Shown here piece after piece: positions 21,506 to 33,101 of a DNA stretch of 64,000 nucleotides (its first letter is position 1; every line of letters begins with the position of its first letter). A program made the position numbers and the translations under genes. Below the pieces are notes generated by a model. The model searched no databases. It was given only the letters and a program-made list of their open reading frames with translations, and was not told the origin of the DNA. Source of the stretch: Melastoma dodecandrum (Eukaryota > Streptophyta > Magnoliopsida > Myrtales > Melastomataceae). The stretch covers positions 4,739,501 through 4,803,500 of the forward strand of contig JARUPY010000154.1 in assembly GCA_029817715.1 (NCBI GenBank), given 5' to 3'.

Positions 21506-23605
21506 AGAGCCCAAAAATTCACGAGTGGCGGGGGATCAAAATCAATAGGAAAGGTTATTTTAAAAGAAGAGGCGATGAGACAATGAGACGTGGAGGAAGG
21601 GGTTGAGGGAGGATCACATCACATCACATCACATCACATGGGTTACGAAGACGAGACCAAAAGAGGCCGACCAACAAGAGAGTAGTGATCAAGAACGAGT
21701 CAAACGTCGTCATTTCTTTACATGTTTTTTCTTTTCTTTTGGAGAATAAACCTCGAACGTGTTCCGGGTGGGGGGCGATAACCCACGTGATTATTATAAT
21801 TAAGACCCGGTCCAACTCTCGGGAACATACACTATTTGTCGTCGCCCATTACTCTTTTTCTGGATGGATTTAAATTTAACGATTTAATATTTATTATGTT
21901 TAGAAGAAATCGTGTTAACAAAAATCTTATATTATTAAAAGAAAGAAAGAAGAAGAAACACGAGGAACTTGGCGTGGCTACCTTTTCCTTAGTCCCCCCT
22001 TTGGTTCTTACCCTTTTACAAAGGCTGTCGACATGCCATGCCAATGCCAACATTAAAGTAAAAGAACAGAATGATGGAATTGTAACGATCAACTCTCTTA
22101 CGCGGGAGTGGTGGTGAAAGTGGGAAGCCGTCTAACTTATTCTTCCTTTCCTCCTTTTTTTTTTAATTTTGAATTTTAATCTAGGGACAGGCTTAGTCAG
22201 TTTCCATGTGCATTGGGATTATTACCCTCGATGGATGTAATAAGAGAGCCACATGAGACTTGTGCTTGGGGAGGTTTGTAATAATACGTTGAGAGGGATT
22301 TTGATAAAGGGTCGAAATAATTTCCCGGTGGGTAAAAAGAAGAAAAGAACAATCCCATGAATGGGGGGTGGGGGGTTGGTCTCTCTCATGAATTCAGGAC
22401 AAGATTTGGACAATTAATTACAAATATCACATGGGGTAAGTATTCTTATTTCTCCCAATGATTTTGTCCTCACTCTCTGTCTATCAATCTATCTTATAAT
22501 ATAAAACAAGATTGTTGATCATGTGAAATGGGAAATGAGTCGATGTAATATTTTGTTAATCAAACAGATAAAAATTTCCTCCTGTTTATTTGTTGCTTAA
22601 AAGTTCGTAGTCCTTTTACACCCTTGATGAGGTGTGCATCCCAAACCAGAAGGCTTTAGCATATATGAAATATTTATGTGGTGGCGAGATTTTAGTCAAA
22701 TACGGACCATGTAAGTACAAAAAAAGTACATTTTCAAAGCTTACAAAGGAGAAGAGGAAGTAAGTTAAAAGATCTCCTAAGCATATTTATTCCATTGTTT
22801 ATTTTAAGTAAAATAAACGATAATATTATAAATTATATCTTAAATTTCTGTTTTTTCAAAATCTTTTTTTACTATACGATATTACTACGGTTATAATTTT
22901 TTAAGGTTAATATTAGATTTTACTGTGAGAAAACCAAACAAGATCTTAAATTGTCTAATATTTTTCTGATAGTAGCTTAGTTCCAACCTCTCATTGCATC
23001 GTCTTGCACTACCTTACACGTGGTAACCCAGCCATCATCGATTTTATATATTCTTATTTCAATATTATTACCAATTTTATTTTTTTTTACCTTTTTAGTT
23101 AATAATTGAAATTTATAGATTAAGGCCGGTTTGATTTTCTCACGATAAAATTTAAAATGGACTAAAATTAATATTAAAAGAAAATTTAACGAAAAAACCA
23201 TGTAACAAACTAAATTCTCGATAAAATAAAAAGTTTGATAATAATTTTTTATATTAATATATTTTACCTTAATTTTACACCATTCATAATATTATCTCCC
23301 CCGACCCACCCAATATTCTTTTCTTTGGCTGTTCGTCCTTTTCCTCGATTTATTTCCATTTCATAGAAAGCCGCAAAATCCCCGTAAAAAAATGTCGAGA
23401 GAATTATTAATTTCGAGAAAGAAACAAGTAGACAAAATAATAACAATAATCAGAAGGAAGGAAGCTTCGAGGAAGCTGCCTTTGTTCTCCCAACTCCAAC
23501 AGCCATGGACGACCATTTAATCCCCACCTCCACCACCCCTAACCATCGCCTTGTCCTTCTCTTTTTTGTCTCAACTGGGGTTTCTCCTCCTCCTCCTCCT
23601 CCACC
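21506..23605. other. AT-rich intergenic region
   Basis: No gene supportable. It holds a (CACAT)n microsatellite at about 21614-21640 and a separated inverted repeat, TGTGAGAAAACCAAAC near 22923 and GTTTGATTTTCTCAC near 23127. The last few hundred bases are probably the CML promoter. Confidence 0.5.
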
Positions 23606-24157
23606 ATGAAGCTCATCAACTTCAAGTCTTTATCCCTCTCCCCTAAGCGCCTCTTCCGCAGCCGCAGGAGCGGGAGATCATCCCCCTCCTCCAACCACCT
23701 CGACGGCTCCTTCTCCTCCACCACCACAACCTCCTCCTCCTCCTCCTCCTCTTCCGCCTCAGCCCCCGTCCTCACCCGCCGCGACCTCGAGGCCCTGCTC
23801 GGCCGGCTCGGCGCGGGAGCGTGTAGCCAGGACGAGGTCGAGGCCATGCTGAGGGACATCGGTCTTGGGGTCGAGGACGGGGTCTGCATCGACGAGCTCG
23901 TGGGGAGGTTAGGGGCGGTGTGCGGGGGAGGCGGGAAAGAAGAGGAGCTGAGGCAGGCGTTCGAGTTCTTCGACGAGGATGGGGACGGGAGGATAACGGC
24001 GGAGGAGCTGCTGGGGGTTATGGGAGGGGTGATGGGGGACGAAGGTTGCACCCTGGAGGACTGCCGGAGGATGATCTCGGGGGTGGATGGGAACAGGGAC
24101 GGCTTCGTCTGCTTCGAGGACTTCACCCGGATGATGCAGCTTCAGATTGGGGCTTGA
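23606..24157 (+). CDS. Calmodulin-like calcium-binding protein (CML35/CML36-like)
   Basis: A calcium sensor of 183 aa without introns, as usual for CML genes. The N-terminus (MKLINFKSLSLSPKRLFRSRR) is basic and is followed by a Ser/Thr-rich linker to about residue 54. A degenerate EF-hand pair lies at about 55-105 (LTRRDLEALLGRLG, EVEAMLRDIG) without a proper loop. Two canonical loops follow: DEDGDGRITAEE (123-134) and DGNRDGFVCFED (161-172); the second ends in Asp rather than Glu at position 12, which usually lowers affinity or changes Ca/Mg preference. Order and spacing match CML35/36-type proteins. The gene is strongly GC-rich compared with its AT-rich flanks. The antisense open frame is a shadow of this composition. 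Confidence 0.9.
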   Translation: MKLINFKSLSLSPKRLFRSRRSGRSSPSSNHLDGSFSSTTTTSSSSSSSSASAPVLTRRDLEALLGRLGAGACSQDEVEAMLRDIGLGVEDGVCIDELVGRLGAVCGGGGKEEELRQAFEFFDEDGDGRITAEELLGVMGGVMGDEGCTLEDCRRMISGVDGNRDGFVCFEDFTRMMQLQIGA

Positions 24158-25499
24158 ACTCGGAATTGGAATTGGATTATTCTTTCTATATCGAATACGT
24201 ATGAAATTCTGCTGGTGGGGTGGGGGAACAAAACATCGTACCTTAACCCTTACCTAGTCATATAAAAAAAGAGTGTATTATCTATCAAATATCATCGTCA
24301 TCCTCTAGATTCTTTTTACTTCCTCGACTATCGTCTCTTCGGGCCTCCGGTGGTTCAACTTGCTTGTAATCTGTCCGATTAGATGATTTCTTCTGACAAC
24401 TTGGAGGAGTAATGATTGTCGGGTTGCGTATGTGAGGAACAAATCCCGGGGCCTTTGGACAAAATTCGATTTGTGGGCTGTTTGCTGCGAATGTGTCCGA
24501 AATGCCGTCGATACTTAACAATAATAAATGCATTGTAATTGGGCTTCAAAAGCAATGAGGAAGGCCCATTTATGAAAAAAGCCTTATTTCACAAGCCTTT
24601 TTATATTCCCCCACCGGGACCTTTTCGGATGGAAATTCGGGACCTTTTTATATTATTCCTTACCCCAAAAACACTAAAGCCAATGCCAATGTCCAAAGTT
24701 CAAAAACAAACCCAAGGAAATCAATCTCCACCTGCCCTTGTCATCATTCCTTCTTTTTATTTTCTGTATGTTTGTTCCCTCGGTTGTTGATAGCATCGCC
24801 TACTGCAAGTGGGGTATCCGCCTGGGGTCAGAAGTCCGCCAAGCGGAGGGGATTCATTCATGGATGGTAAAAATAGAAGATCAAAGCAAAAATCCAATGA
24901 TCACGATGCATTTTTTTAAGATAACCTCTTCAAGTTTTGATTGCAGCCTCTTCGCTCTCTGCTGCTGCTGGGTCTGTGAGGAATGCTGTGCTCTGTAATA
25001 GTCACGCTCTCAAGCTCTTCTTTTGGTTTTTTGCTGTATTCCCGTTTCAGTAGTTGAAAAAGAAAAAAATAATTTGGGGTCTGTCAGACAACCACACGAC
25101 CATCCTGACCAGGGCCAAGCCCATGGCCAAGAACGATCCTCTACGGCCAATCCGAGCCCGCAGGGCTGGATCTGGCCACTAATCACGCTCTGGACCGTGC
25201 GGCCTGAATTCATCCACCAGACTAGGGTTGCTGCCTCCTTTATGCTCAAGGATGCAGTACTACGAGCCTATAGAACAGATCCTGTTCAAGTAAGGTCGTG
25301 CCGTTTTGTGTTCCGAAATACTTATTTAAATCATTTACAATTCACTTCTCCCATCGATGTGGGACTCACTACCCCCACTTTGAGATTGAGGGAATATGAT
25401 TCCCACCGAATCCAAAGATAACGCACAAACTTGTCGACATCTAAATGAAATTAAACAATGGAGTCGGATCTCTCCAGTTTGAGCTATGAAACAAAAAAA
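24158..25499. other. Intergenic sequence
   Basis: No gene recognised. Near 25340-25420 there is a phrase (CCATCGATGTGGGACTC) of a kind common in the ends of plant terminal-repeat retrotransposons, but no paired repeat was found. Confidence 0.45.
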
Positions 25500-26972
25500 C
25501 TTCTTGTCCGTGCTTGTTGGCGGCGACGACCAGCGTTCGTTCTATTGCTGCGAAACTGTCCCTTCTCCATCTCATGTATGCTGGCGATAGTCGTTCCACC
25601 AGAAGATACTACAAGCTGGCCGGAATGCTTGTTACCATGGTTGCCGCTTCAAGTATCTGTCCAGCGTCATGGCATTACTGCCTATACGGGATTCAGATGG
25701 TTGCAAACGGAATTAAAGAATGAATGCACACAGGGGACGGGTTTGCACCTGTGAACCTACCGTCTGAGAAGCTAAAAGCCGAAGGCTATATCACGGGGGA
25801 GAACGGCGGCAACCCCTCCATCTTCAAGAGCTTCTATTGACATGAATATATAAGCTGGACCACTGCCGCTGCATTTACAATGGAAAATCAAACTGAGCAT
25901 CGTGGTACAGAAACTGGAAGGGATGGTTCCGTCTTCCAACCGTCGACACAAAATATACCTGACAACAGTAATTGCATCAAAGTACTTCTCCTCGGCTTTC
26001 CAGGTTTCCCCAGTAGATCCAAATAACGAAAGAAATAAGAGCCTCCATCTTCTTAAGTCGTAGCTCCCACTGGGCTCATCAGTCATCACTAGACAAATAA
26101 AAAACTATATTAAGAGTATGAATAGTAGTTTGAGTATCTTTTCTAAAGTTAACTCAGGCTAATAGAGATATTAGCTAGCTATCTCTTAATCTGATTATAC
26201 AAGGTCCCGTAGAAGATTTCAATGCGTGACAGCAAAAACTAGCAATAAACACAAATCAAAATTAACGCTAATCTGAAGGTTCTCATCCCTTTTTGTCTTT
26301 TAGGTTCCGCAAGAAGTTCCCTAATGTCCACAAGCTGCTTGTGCATGTAAGATTGAAATGGTAGACTGGCACTAACACTTAGGAGTTAATCAAGCACTTT
26401 CAAGACAGAAGCCTCGCGATCCCAATGTTTACATTGGACAAAAATTATAGAATTACTCAACTAAACACCAGATATAATCTGGCTACACATCCTCGCAGCC
26501 AAGAAAAGGTTAGTGATAGAAACTGCAGCACCTAAGCTAGACTAGACGAGGCACTGATTTTCTATAAATGTTGATTAAAAGGTCAGATACCCGACGCAGC
26601 CATGCGGATGGCAGCAGGAGTATTTGGCATCGCCCACATAAATCGGTCATGACCAGCCCAATCCTATATAAACAACTCCATTTAAGGCCAACAAAACCAG
26701 AAGGAAACAAAGCATCCGATGACTTCAACTTTGAACCAAAAAAAAATTCGGATAGCTGCAATACCATACGCATATCAAGTTTAAGTCAGCATCATTTAAG
26801 ATAGGCCTAACTAAGGAAATACGAACGGACAGTTCCAAAATTTGGGTTTTTACTGATGTATCAATGCCTTGACACGAACACACTGATCCTTCAACTTCAC
26901 TCCAGCGACTGCTGAATCCAGAAGCTGCTTCTTAGACAAGAGCGGCTTCAACAGCGTGACTACACCTTTAAC
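25500..26972 (-). pseudogene. Decayed pyrroline-5-carboxylate reductase gene (P5CR)
   Basis: Minus-strand pieces follow the order of plant P5CR: LKPLLSKKQLLDSAVAGVKLKD (26880-26972), GHDRFMWAMPNTPAA (26595-26654), [20 protein letters not shown] (25961-26026), [20 protein letters not shown] (25772-25873), AATMVTS (about 25630), and GGTTIASIHEMEKGQFR with a degraded C-terminus (25500-25600). The pieces are separated by intron-like gaps, so this is a duplicated gene, not a retrocopy. After LPRDIAFGF an extra T causes a shift and a stop where the parent reads LASQT; the C-terminal exon has more shifts. The N-terminal Rossmann motif (GxGxMA) is not found. P5CR makes proline; this copy cannot. Confidence 0.8.
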
Positions 26973-27109
26973 TAAAATGAAAGCAAAACCGGAATAAGAG
27001 AAGGAAAGATCCGACAATGAAACAGAGGGAAGGCACAATGACTGCTTAATTTAAACCCTAAACCCACGCCCCAAGTCTCAGGATCATTTAGGGCGTGACT
27101 ACACCTTTT

Positions 27110-27560
27110 TCTTCTTGGTTTTTCCTTTTCACGAGAGTTCTTGTCCATGCTTGGTGGCTGCAATGACCGCACCGCGTTCATTCTAGTGCCACGAGCACCC
27201 CCACCCCACCCATTCTATGGCTCGTGTATGCCAGCGATAGTCGTTCCACCAGGAGACGCTACAAGCTGGCCGCTCTCATTACCTATCCAGCATCAACGAC
27301 ATTACTGTCTAAACTAAGTGATGGCATTTAGATAGTTGCAAATGGAATTAAAGAGTGAACAATGGGGACAGGCTTGCACTGTCCGAGCAGTGGGTTCGAC
27401 GACACGGGCCCGGTCTGGCTTGTGACGGAGAGAGGTGGACATGGATGATTTTCACGTACATAAGGTCGTGGTCTTCATTCCAGACAGCAAAAGAGCAAGG
27501 GGTCAATATGCTGAACGAGGAGGTCGTGGAGGAGTTTAAGGTCACCTGGAATCCTGTTTA
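27110..27560 (-). pseudogene. Second P5CR fragment (last exon) plus rearranged piece
   Basis: On the minus strand, 27223-27275 encodes ASPGGTTIAGIHE, followed by the degraded end GTRMNAV. The block 27130-27380 aligns at DNA level with 25500-25760, including the upstream intron sequence, so the two are diverged duplicates. On the opposite strand at about 27490-27535 a phrase EQGVNMLNEEVVEE resembles an N-terminal part of P5CR, suggesting inversion; this last match is weak. No intact gene. Confidence 0.65.
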
Positions 27561-27739
27561 TCTTAGGATCGGATGGGTTGGCAATTTCTCCTAGGACGAG
27601 GATGATAACGACAACAATAAAGGGATTGATGTCTTCATCCAATTTCGTCAATCCCAGACTGAAGAGCTATTGAAAAATGTTATGCAAAGCATGAATTCCA
27701 CATTCTTGTTTGATTTCGAAAATTTACGGGTTGCAAGTG

Positions 27740-29764
27740 CTAATCCGTTGTCGAGAGAGCCGACTGCAACACATCTTCAAAATACTTTTCTGCAGCTGCG
27801 TACTGCCTTTTCTTATCCTCAATGGCCAATGCAGCCAATGCTTTGTCCTAAAGGCAAAAACACCATGCTGGATTTTGAGTTTTGTTGGATAAATGCAGCT
27901 TTGAATTCAGTAAGGGAGTACAAATGTTTACCGGGGGCAAGTCTTGGTAGCTTCTCAGAGTATCCAGGATGGGCTTCGTTTCCTTTTCCAGATCCTTACG
28001 ATGCCGGGCCATCTCGACCAAAACTCCATGGCTGATCTCTGGTGTGTAACCCACACGATTGAGCGCCGACTGTTCAATACAGAAGAACGCAGAAGGTGTG
28101 CAGTATGAGAAACACCCAATACTGCCATCCATAATGTCCAAACATCTAACAATACCACAGGTAAACATTACGGCAATCATGTCACTCAAGATCAGACTTG
28201 CCACTGTTGACACAGGTATATCTAAACGCAAAGTTGATAATTTTCTAGTAGAACTTTGGTTAATCACCTCCTGGATAAGTAGGTGTCAACACTCAAGAAC
28301 TGTAAGGTTCACCTGCAGCTGGCCTAAAAGGATTTCACTTAAAAAATGCCCCGTTCCATTGTCTCAGGCTAACCAACATATGCGAATCAGACACCAAGAA
28401 CAGTTAAATTTATTTACTAAGCTAAACCACAAGAAGAATAGCATGTACGAAAACCTGCATGTTATACCTTGTACTTGGCATATTGCTGCATGTATTGATG
28501 CTCCTTAGAAGCCATCACTGCCAAATTCGTCTTCCACTTCTCCATCTGAGCCTCACATGGAGGTAGATCATCTTCAAGTTGCACAAGCGTTCTGACTCGA
28601 AATTACAAATAAAATTCAGTATTATGATAACAATATACCTCAAACAAACTTGCTAATAGGACCCAAAAATTAACATTAGTCCCCAAAATGCGATCAGATA
28701 ACTTTTTATAGTTGACGCTTTTTCTGTTTGGAATTTACCTTTTCAAATACGTGAGCCTCGTGATTGCCTTCCTGGTGAAATCGAGAAGGATCCTCGAATC
28801 CTTTTCTACTTTAGCCCTCTTCTCCTCTACAGCAGTCTTCCGCAGAGAAATGTCTCCCATGGCTATAAGAAAGCTGCACTAGCCCCAAAACAAAATCCAA
28901 TCATAACCAAAATTGAAAACAAGTAATTATTAAAAATGCATGGTAGTAATCCTCACCTACTCAGCTCGGTATCCCTTATATTCAACAAATTCGCAACACT
29001 GGCCAGTGCCTGGGCAGACCCAACAATATTTGATGGCAAACTATCCTTTGCTAGCCCAGCATTCTCCAGTATTTCCCGAATCCGTGCAGCTGCATAAGTA
29101 ATCTCTACATCACCTCAAACTCTCCAATACCCTGTAGCTAAAATTTCGCACCCTAAAACAAACAATCTATGCATTCCCAAGACATTCATCAATAAAGCCG
29201 GCAAAAAATTAACTCAATTAGAATCATCGTAAACCTGTGGCAACAATGACGACCACGCCAACCGTGCGGACGATAACAAACTCACTCTCAGTGAGCAAAT
29301 AATCTACTCATGTCAACACATCGATTGAGCCATGTCCGTCCGCAAGAGGAGAATCCAAACCAATCTACCACAACATACTAACCTGAATTCTCGGGGTAGA
29401 CAGGCATAAACCGCAAATAACCGATCCCAAACAATCAGAGCAACATAAAAAAAACAAACCCAAAACAAAAATCATCAAAACTTCATGGAAGATCCAAGCT
29501 TTATAACCCACCCTGAGATCTGTATTCCGCTGCCTTGAGCCGGAAATCGGTGGCGACGATGTTGGCGGCTTGGGTCTTGGCCTGGGACACGGTGGCGAGG
29601 TTAAAAAGGTGGGAGACGCTCCGGGAACTGTACTCGAATTCGGGGACTTCCCTTCCGGCGGCCTCGAACTGGGAAGACAGCCATGATTTCACCTCCGACA
29701 GCCTGGCGGCGTCGGATCCGGAGGCTGTGGGGGTTTCGGGAAACCCGGGAATCAATTCGCTCAT
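27740..29764 (-). CDS. AUG1: AUGMIN complex subunit 1 (HAUS1 homologue)
   Basis: Subunit of augmin, which recruits gamma-tubulin to existing microtubules for branching nucleation in spindle and phragmoplast. Six exons: 29764..29512, 29089..28957, 28873..28739, 28591..28468, 28069..27932, 27847..27740, giving 296 aa, near the Arabidopsis AUG1 length. The start MSELIPGFPETPTASGSDAA is followed by ARLSEVKSWLSSQFEAAG, the conserved SHLFNLATVSQAKTQAA, then long helical segments (LASVANLLNIRDTELSSFL; VEEKRAKVEKDSRILLDF) expected to form coiled coils. The C-terminal part is NRVGYTPEISHGVLVEMARH, TLRSYQDLPP and DKALAALAIEDKKRQY. Splice sites and phases are consistent throughout. The P5CR remnants lie just downstream. 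Confidence 0.94.
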
Positions 29765-30069
29765 GGGTCGGTAGGATTCAGGCGAAACAGGATTAGCGAG
29801 GAAATATTAGGTTGGATGATCACTTCGGACAGTGTTTTGAGGTTGATTTCCATTTGCAATTGCCGCCCTTCCTCGTTTTCAATTTCCTTTTCCCTTTTAC
29901 TTTCCATAATTCAATTTATTTATTAGGAAAAAAATTTGTCATATTAAATAATTTTGGTATATACCTCCGTCTATTTCTCAGGAGACTTCCGTTACTTCTC
30001 AAGTCCGTGAAATTCGAATAGGAATCCTCATTCCAAGTCACTACAAAACAACAATAGCCGGACAGACAA

Positions 30070-30478
30070 GGCTAAAAGCTACCCACGAAAGATTCCGTGA
30101 TTGATGAAACAGTACGATACGGTTTCTTAACGGACGTAAGTGTTTTGAAAGGTTGATGGATTTCAATTATCAAATATATTTCGTTAAATCAACGGACATT
30201 TCGTAAAATAAGAAATGAATTTCATAAAATTTCACAAATTTTCCTTCGTTACAAAACAATGAGCTTCGCAAACTTACACGAACTAGAATGAGCTTCGAAG
30301 CTCATCACCCACTTACAAAACTACAAATTATTTTGTATATTAGGAAAAAATAAAAAGCCCGTGTAATTTTACGAGACAAATCCGTACTTTACGAAACAGC
30401 TCTCGAACGATTTTACTAAGCTCATCAATCTTTTACGAAACACTTTTGTGCATCGCATAATCTTCTGTAACTTTAGCC
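30070..30478. mobile_element. MITE, copy 2 of the GGCTAAAG family
   Basis: A 409-bp element with ends GGCTAAAAGCTAC (30070) and GTAACTTTAGCC (ending 30478). The inverted right end, GGCTAAAGTTAC, differs by one base (A for T) over 12 bases from the 13-bp terminus of the element at 5599..5941. The interior again carries many TTACGAAA/TTTCGTAA motifs in both orientations. No coding sequence. No clear target duplication was seen. It lies between AUG1 (5' side) and the 3' end of NRPE5. Confidence 0.7.
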
Positions 30479-30800
30479 GCTTCCTAATCGGACATATCCC
30501 CTTGCTACGGGAAAGACTTCAGGTACGAGGTTTGAAGAGCACACAACATCACATGCTCTGAAGAAGGTAAAAACAAGCACACCTTCTTCTCAGCTTAAGA
30601 CCAGCAGTGCCCTTAGATGATAAAAAGTCCTTAAAGAGACAATTCACATATCTTCTGCAAAAGGGGTGCAACCAAGTTTCAAGGCTTCTACTTCCACCCG
30701 TATCACGGCACATTCGGAGGGAGCTATTGTCATTGTTGTCGGACATTAACCAAAACACTAGTCTTAGAAGAGTATTGAGAAATCCCGGGCCAACAACAGA

Positions 30801-32927
30801 TCACCAAACGCAGCGGTACGAGACATGAGACCTAGTGATTTCCCCGCTGTAGGTTATTTTGACAACCTGACCTTTTGTCAGCCCATAATATCTTGCAATG
30901 GCATCGGTCTTCAACATCCTAGGGAGCTGGAAATTTACAAAACAAAAAACAAAATCAACAATATTATCTATGGCACAAATCCAAAGATAGCAATAAAAAA
31001 ATGAGGTAAGCCCGAGACACTCACTCTCATGAGGGTATCATGCTAAAACTATCTGATTACCAAGCAACGTTCGATCCCTTGTAACCAAAATCTTTTTTAA
31101 AAATTGCCAGGTGCTCATTTGAGTTTCAAATTTTTACTTCTGTAAAATCTATGAGCATTTCTAAGGAAGAAAGAAACCATTTCCATGATAATGAACTTAC
31201 TTGCTTCTCCAAGATACTGTACTTCTTCAGAAGATTTTGCTTCTCTTGATCACTCAGAACACGATGCTTGGGCTTTAGGACGTGCTTAGTGATATTTACA
31301 AGCAGGTCACCTATCTGCAAAAGAATTGTGCGCTCATGAGATCTTTGAGCATATACAAAACCATGTGCCTAAACTTACAGATGCAAGCGTCTAAAATAAT
31401 TGTCTTGATCCAGGAAAGCTTATTCATCAAATTGATCAAGTCAAACATCAACATTAGTCTTACTAACGCGAAACAATAAAGACTTTCATCAATCCAATGG
31501 AAGAATATAACCTGGAATACATAAAATATTAGCACTGTGCACATCCCAAAATGTTAGGCCAATGCATACAAAGATAATAGACTTTTTCTAACCCTAACCT
31601 AACCCCATTATCCCCCAATTCCAGTATACTGGCAATTGAAGACATGAGAAATCACTCCTCTTCAATCTCATGAACAGAAAAGGCAAAAGGCAATCAGCAA
31701 TAGATTCTACTGAACTGCCTTGACCACACCACTAGGATAAAGAGAAAGAGATCCATAACCTGAAAGGTCTCAATCCTGAATGGAAAAAGATCAAGGGCTC
31801 TCTGGGCTTGATTTGTAATTGACCCTTGCAAAACAACAATGAGGCTGCTCAAATCACTTTGGTTAGTGATTTGACTACTTAAGCTGCGGATCTCATTGAC
31901 TTTGACGGTCTTTGATCCACAAAAGATAGCGAGAATCTGCAGGAACGCAATTAGTAATGTTGCAAGATTCTGACATAAAACAACCAGGAAAAATAAATTC
32001 AACTACGGTAGCAAAATGGAACTTATAGCAAAAATGAGTTTCAGCCATGATGGCGGAAAAGAAGTGTTTGATGACCGCAAACTAAGAGCACCTCTATGCA
32101 ATCATATTGAAGTTTTCTAACGGTAACCATAAAACATGCAAGTCAACCATCTTTCTTCCAAAACTCCGTGCATTCTTGTCCTAGAAACCACTAGACAATC
32201 CTCACAACATTCTTATCCTAGAAAACAAGGAAGAATGGTTCCCTCAAACAGCATTCAGTTGTCGGATCCAAGCAAGCTATCAAAGCAGTGACATGGCTTA
32301 AAAAAGGAGAAAAAAAGAAAAGAAAAATCCTGCAGCCACAAATACCTAAAACCCAATTACAAAGGGACTACTCTTCTATCACCATCTTAGAATAAACCGA
32401 CACTCGATCACTGTGGCTGCATCAGTGCCCTTTCGCAGAGACCTGTTCTCAAGTCTAGAAGCCAAAACCCAAAACCCTAAAACCCCTCGAACCCCACCCC
32501 CACACACACACAACCCCGACGTACCCACCATTCCCAGACTCAACGCTTCCCTACTCCAACAACAGTTAATGGACCCAACAGAAGGAAAACAAAAAAGAGA
32601 AACCCACAAAGATAACCAAAAAAGAAAATCCCAACTCACGCGCTTGGAGGGGTCGTTGCGGTGGGCGGTGGAGATACGGAGGCGGTCGGTATCCACAATC
32701 TGCCCATACTTGGCCCTGAAATCCTCGAGGGATAGGGACAATTCAGATGAGGAAACCGCGTAGCCCCGATCACGGAGCATCTCCAGGAGGGTCCTATGGG
32801 CGAGGTAGTAGCGGTGGCTCTCAACGCTGCCTTCATCCTCGTAACTTCTGATGCATTTCCCCAGAGCCTTCGGTACCCTGGATCTCGCCTCCGTCCGAAT
32901 CCCGTTGTCGTTCCCGTCAGTCTCCAT
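30801..32927 (-). CDS. NRPE5: DNA-directed RNA polymerase V subunit 5 (RPB5 family)
   Basis: Plant-specific RPB5 paralogue of Pol V, the enzyme of RNA-directed DNA methylation. Four exons, all phase 0: 32927..32640, 31936..31760, 31314..31201, 30926..30801, giving 234 aa. The jaw domain includes SVESHRYYLAHRTLLEMLRD and RGYAVSSSELSLSLEDF. The conserved C-terminal RPB5 assembly domain includes LLVNITKHVLKPKHRVLSDQ, LPRMLKTDAIARYYGL, KGQVVKITY and SHVSYRCVW at the very end. The extended, charged N-terminus and the phrase DEGSVESHRYYLA match Pol V-type 5 subunits and not canonical RPB5 (shared by Pol I, II and III), which starts differently. The first intron (about 700 bp) is the longest. The neighbouring gene on this strand, PPR at 33102, lies only about 170 bp upstream. 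Confidence 0.93.
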
Positions 32928-33101
32928 GGCTTCTCCTCCCGACCCGTCCTATATTTCGCTGATGCTCCTGGGGTGGGGGGAGGGGTGTCTTGGGTTTTTC
33001 ATCCCCTGTTCCGTTCTTACCCAATTAATAACCGAAAGGCTGGGCCTTTAAGCCCAGGTTCATGCTAGAAAACACCTTGGGTGCTCTAAAAATCAGAGTT
33101 C

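Noticed and set aside
21605..21640. Repeated CACAT units, checked as a CRISPR-like or centromeric array
   Set aside because: A simple pentanucleotide microsatellite of a few units.
23539..24126. A 195-codon open frame on the minus strand
   Set aside because: Exact antisense of the GC-rich calmodulin-like gene; its Ser/Pro/Glu-rich content comes from complementing that sequence.
25340..25420. Possible terminal-repeat retrotransposon end (GATGTGGGACTC)
   Set aside because: Only one copy of the phrase was found; no paired repeat, primer-binding site or polypurine tract.
31010..31090. Phrase with GTTCGATCCC, like a tRNA-derived SINE or tRNA B box
   Set aside because: No A box at the right distance, no cloverleaf, no poly-A tail and no target duplication; it lies within an NRPE5 intron.
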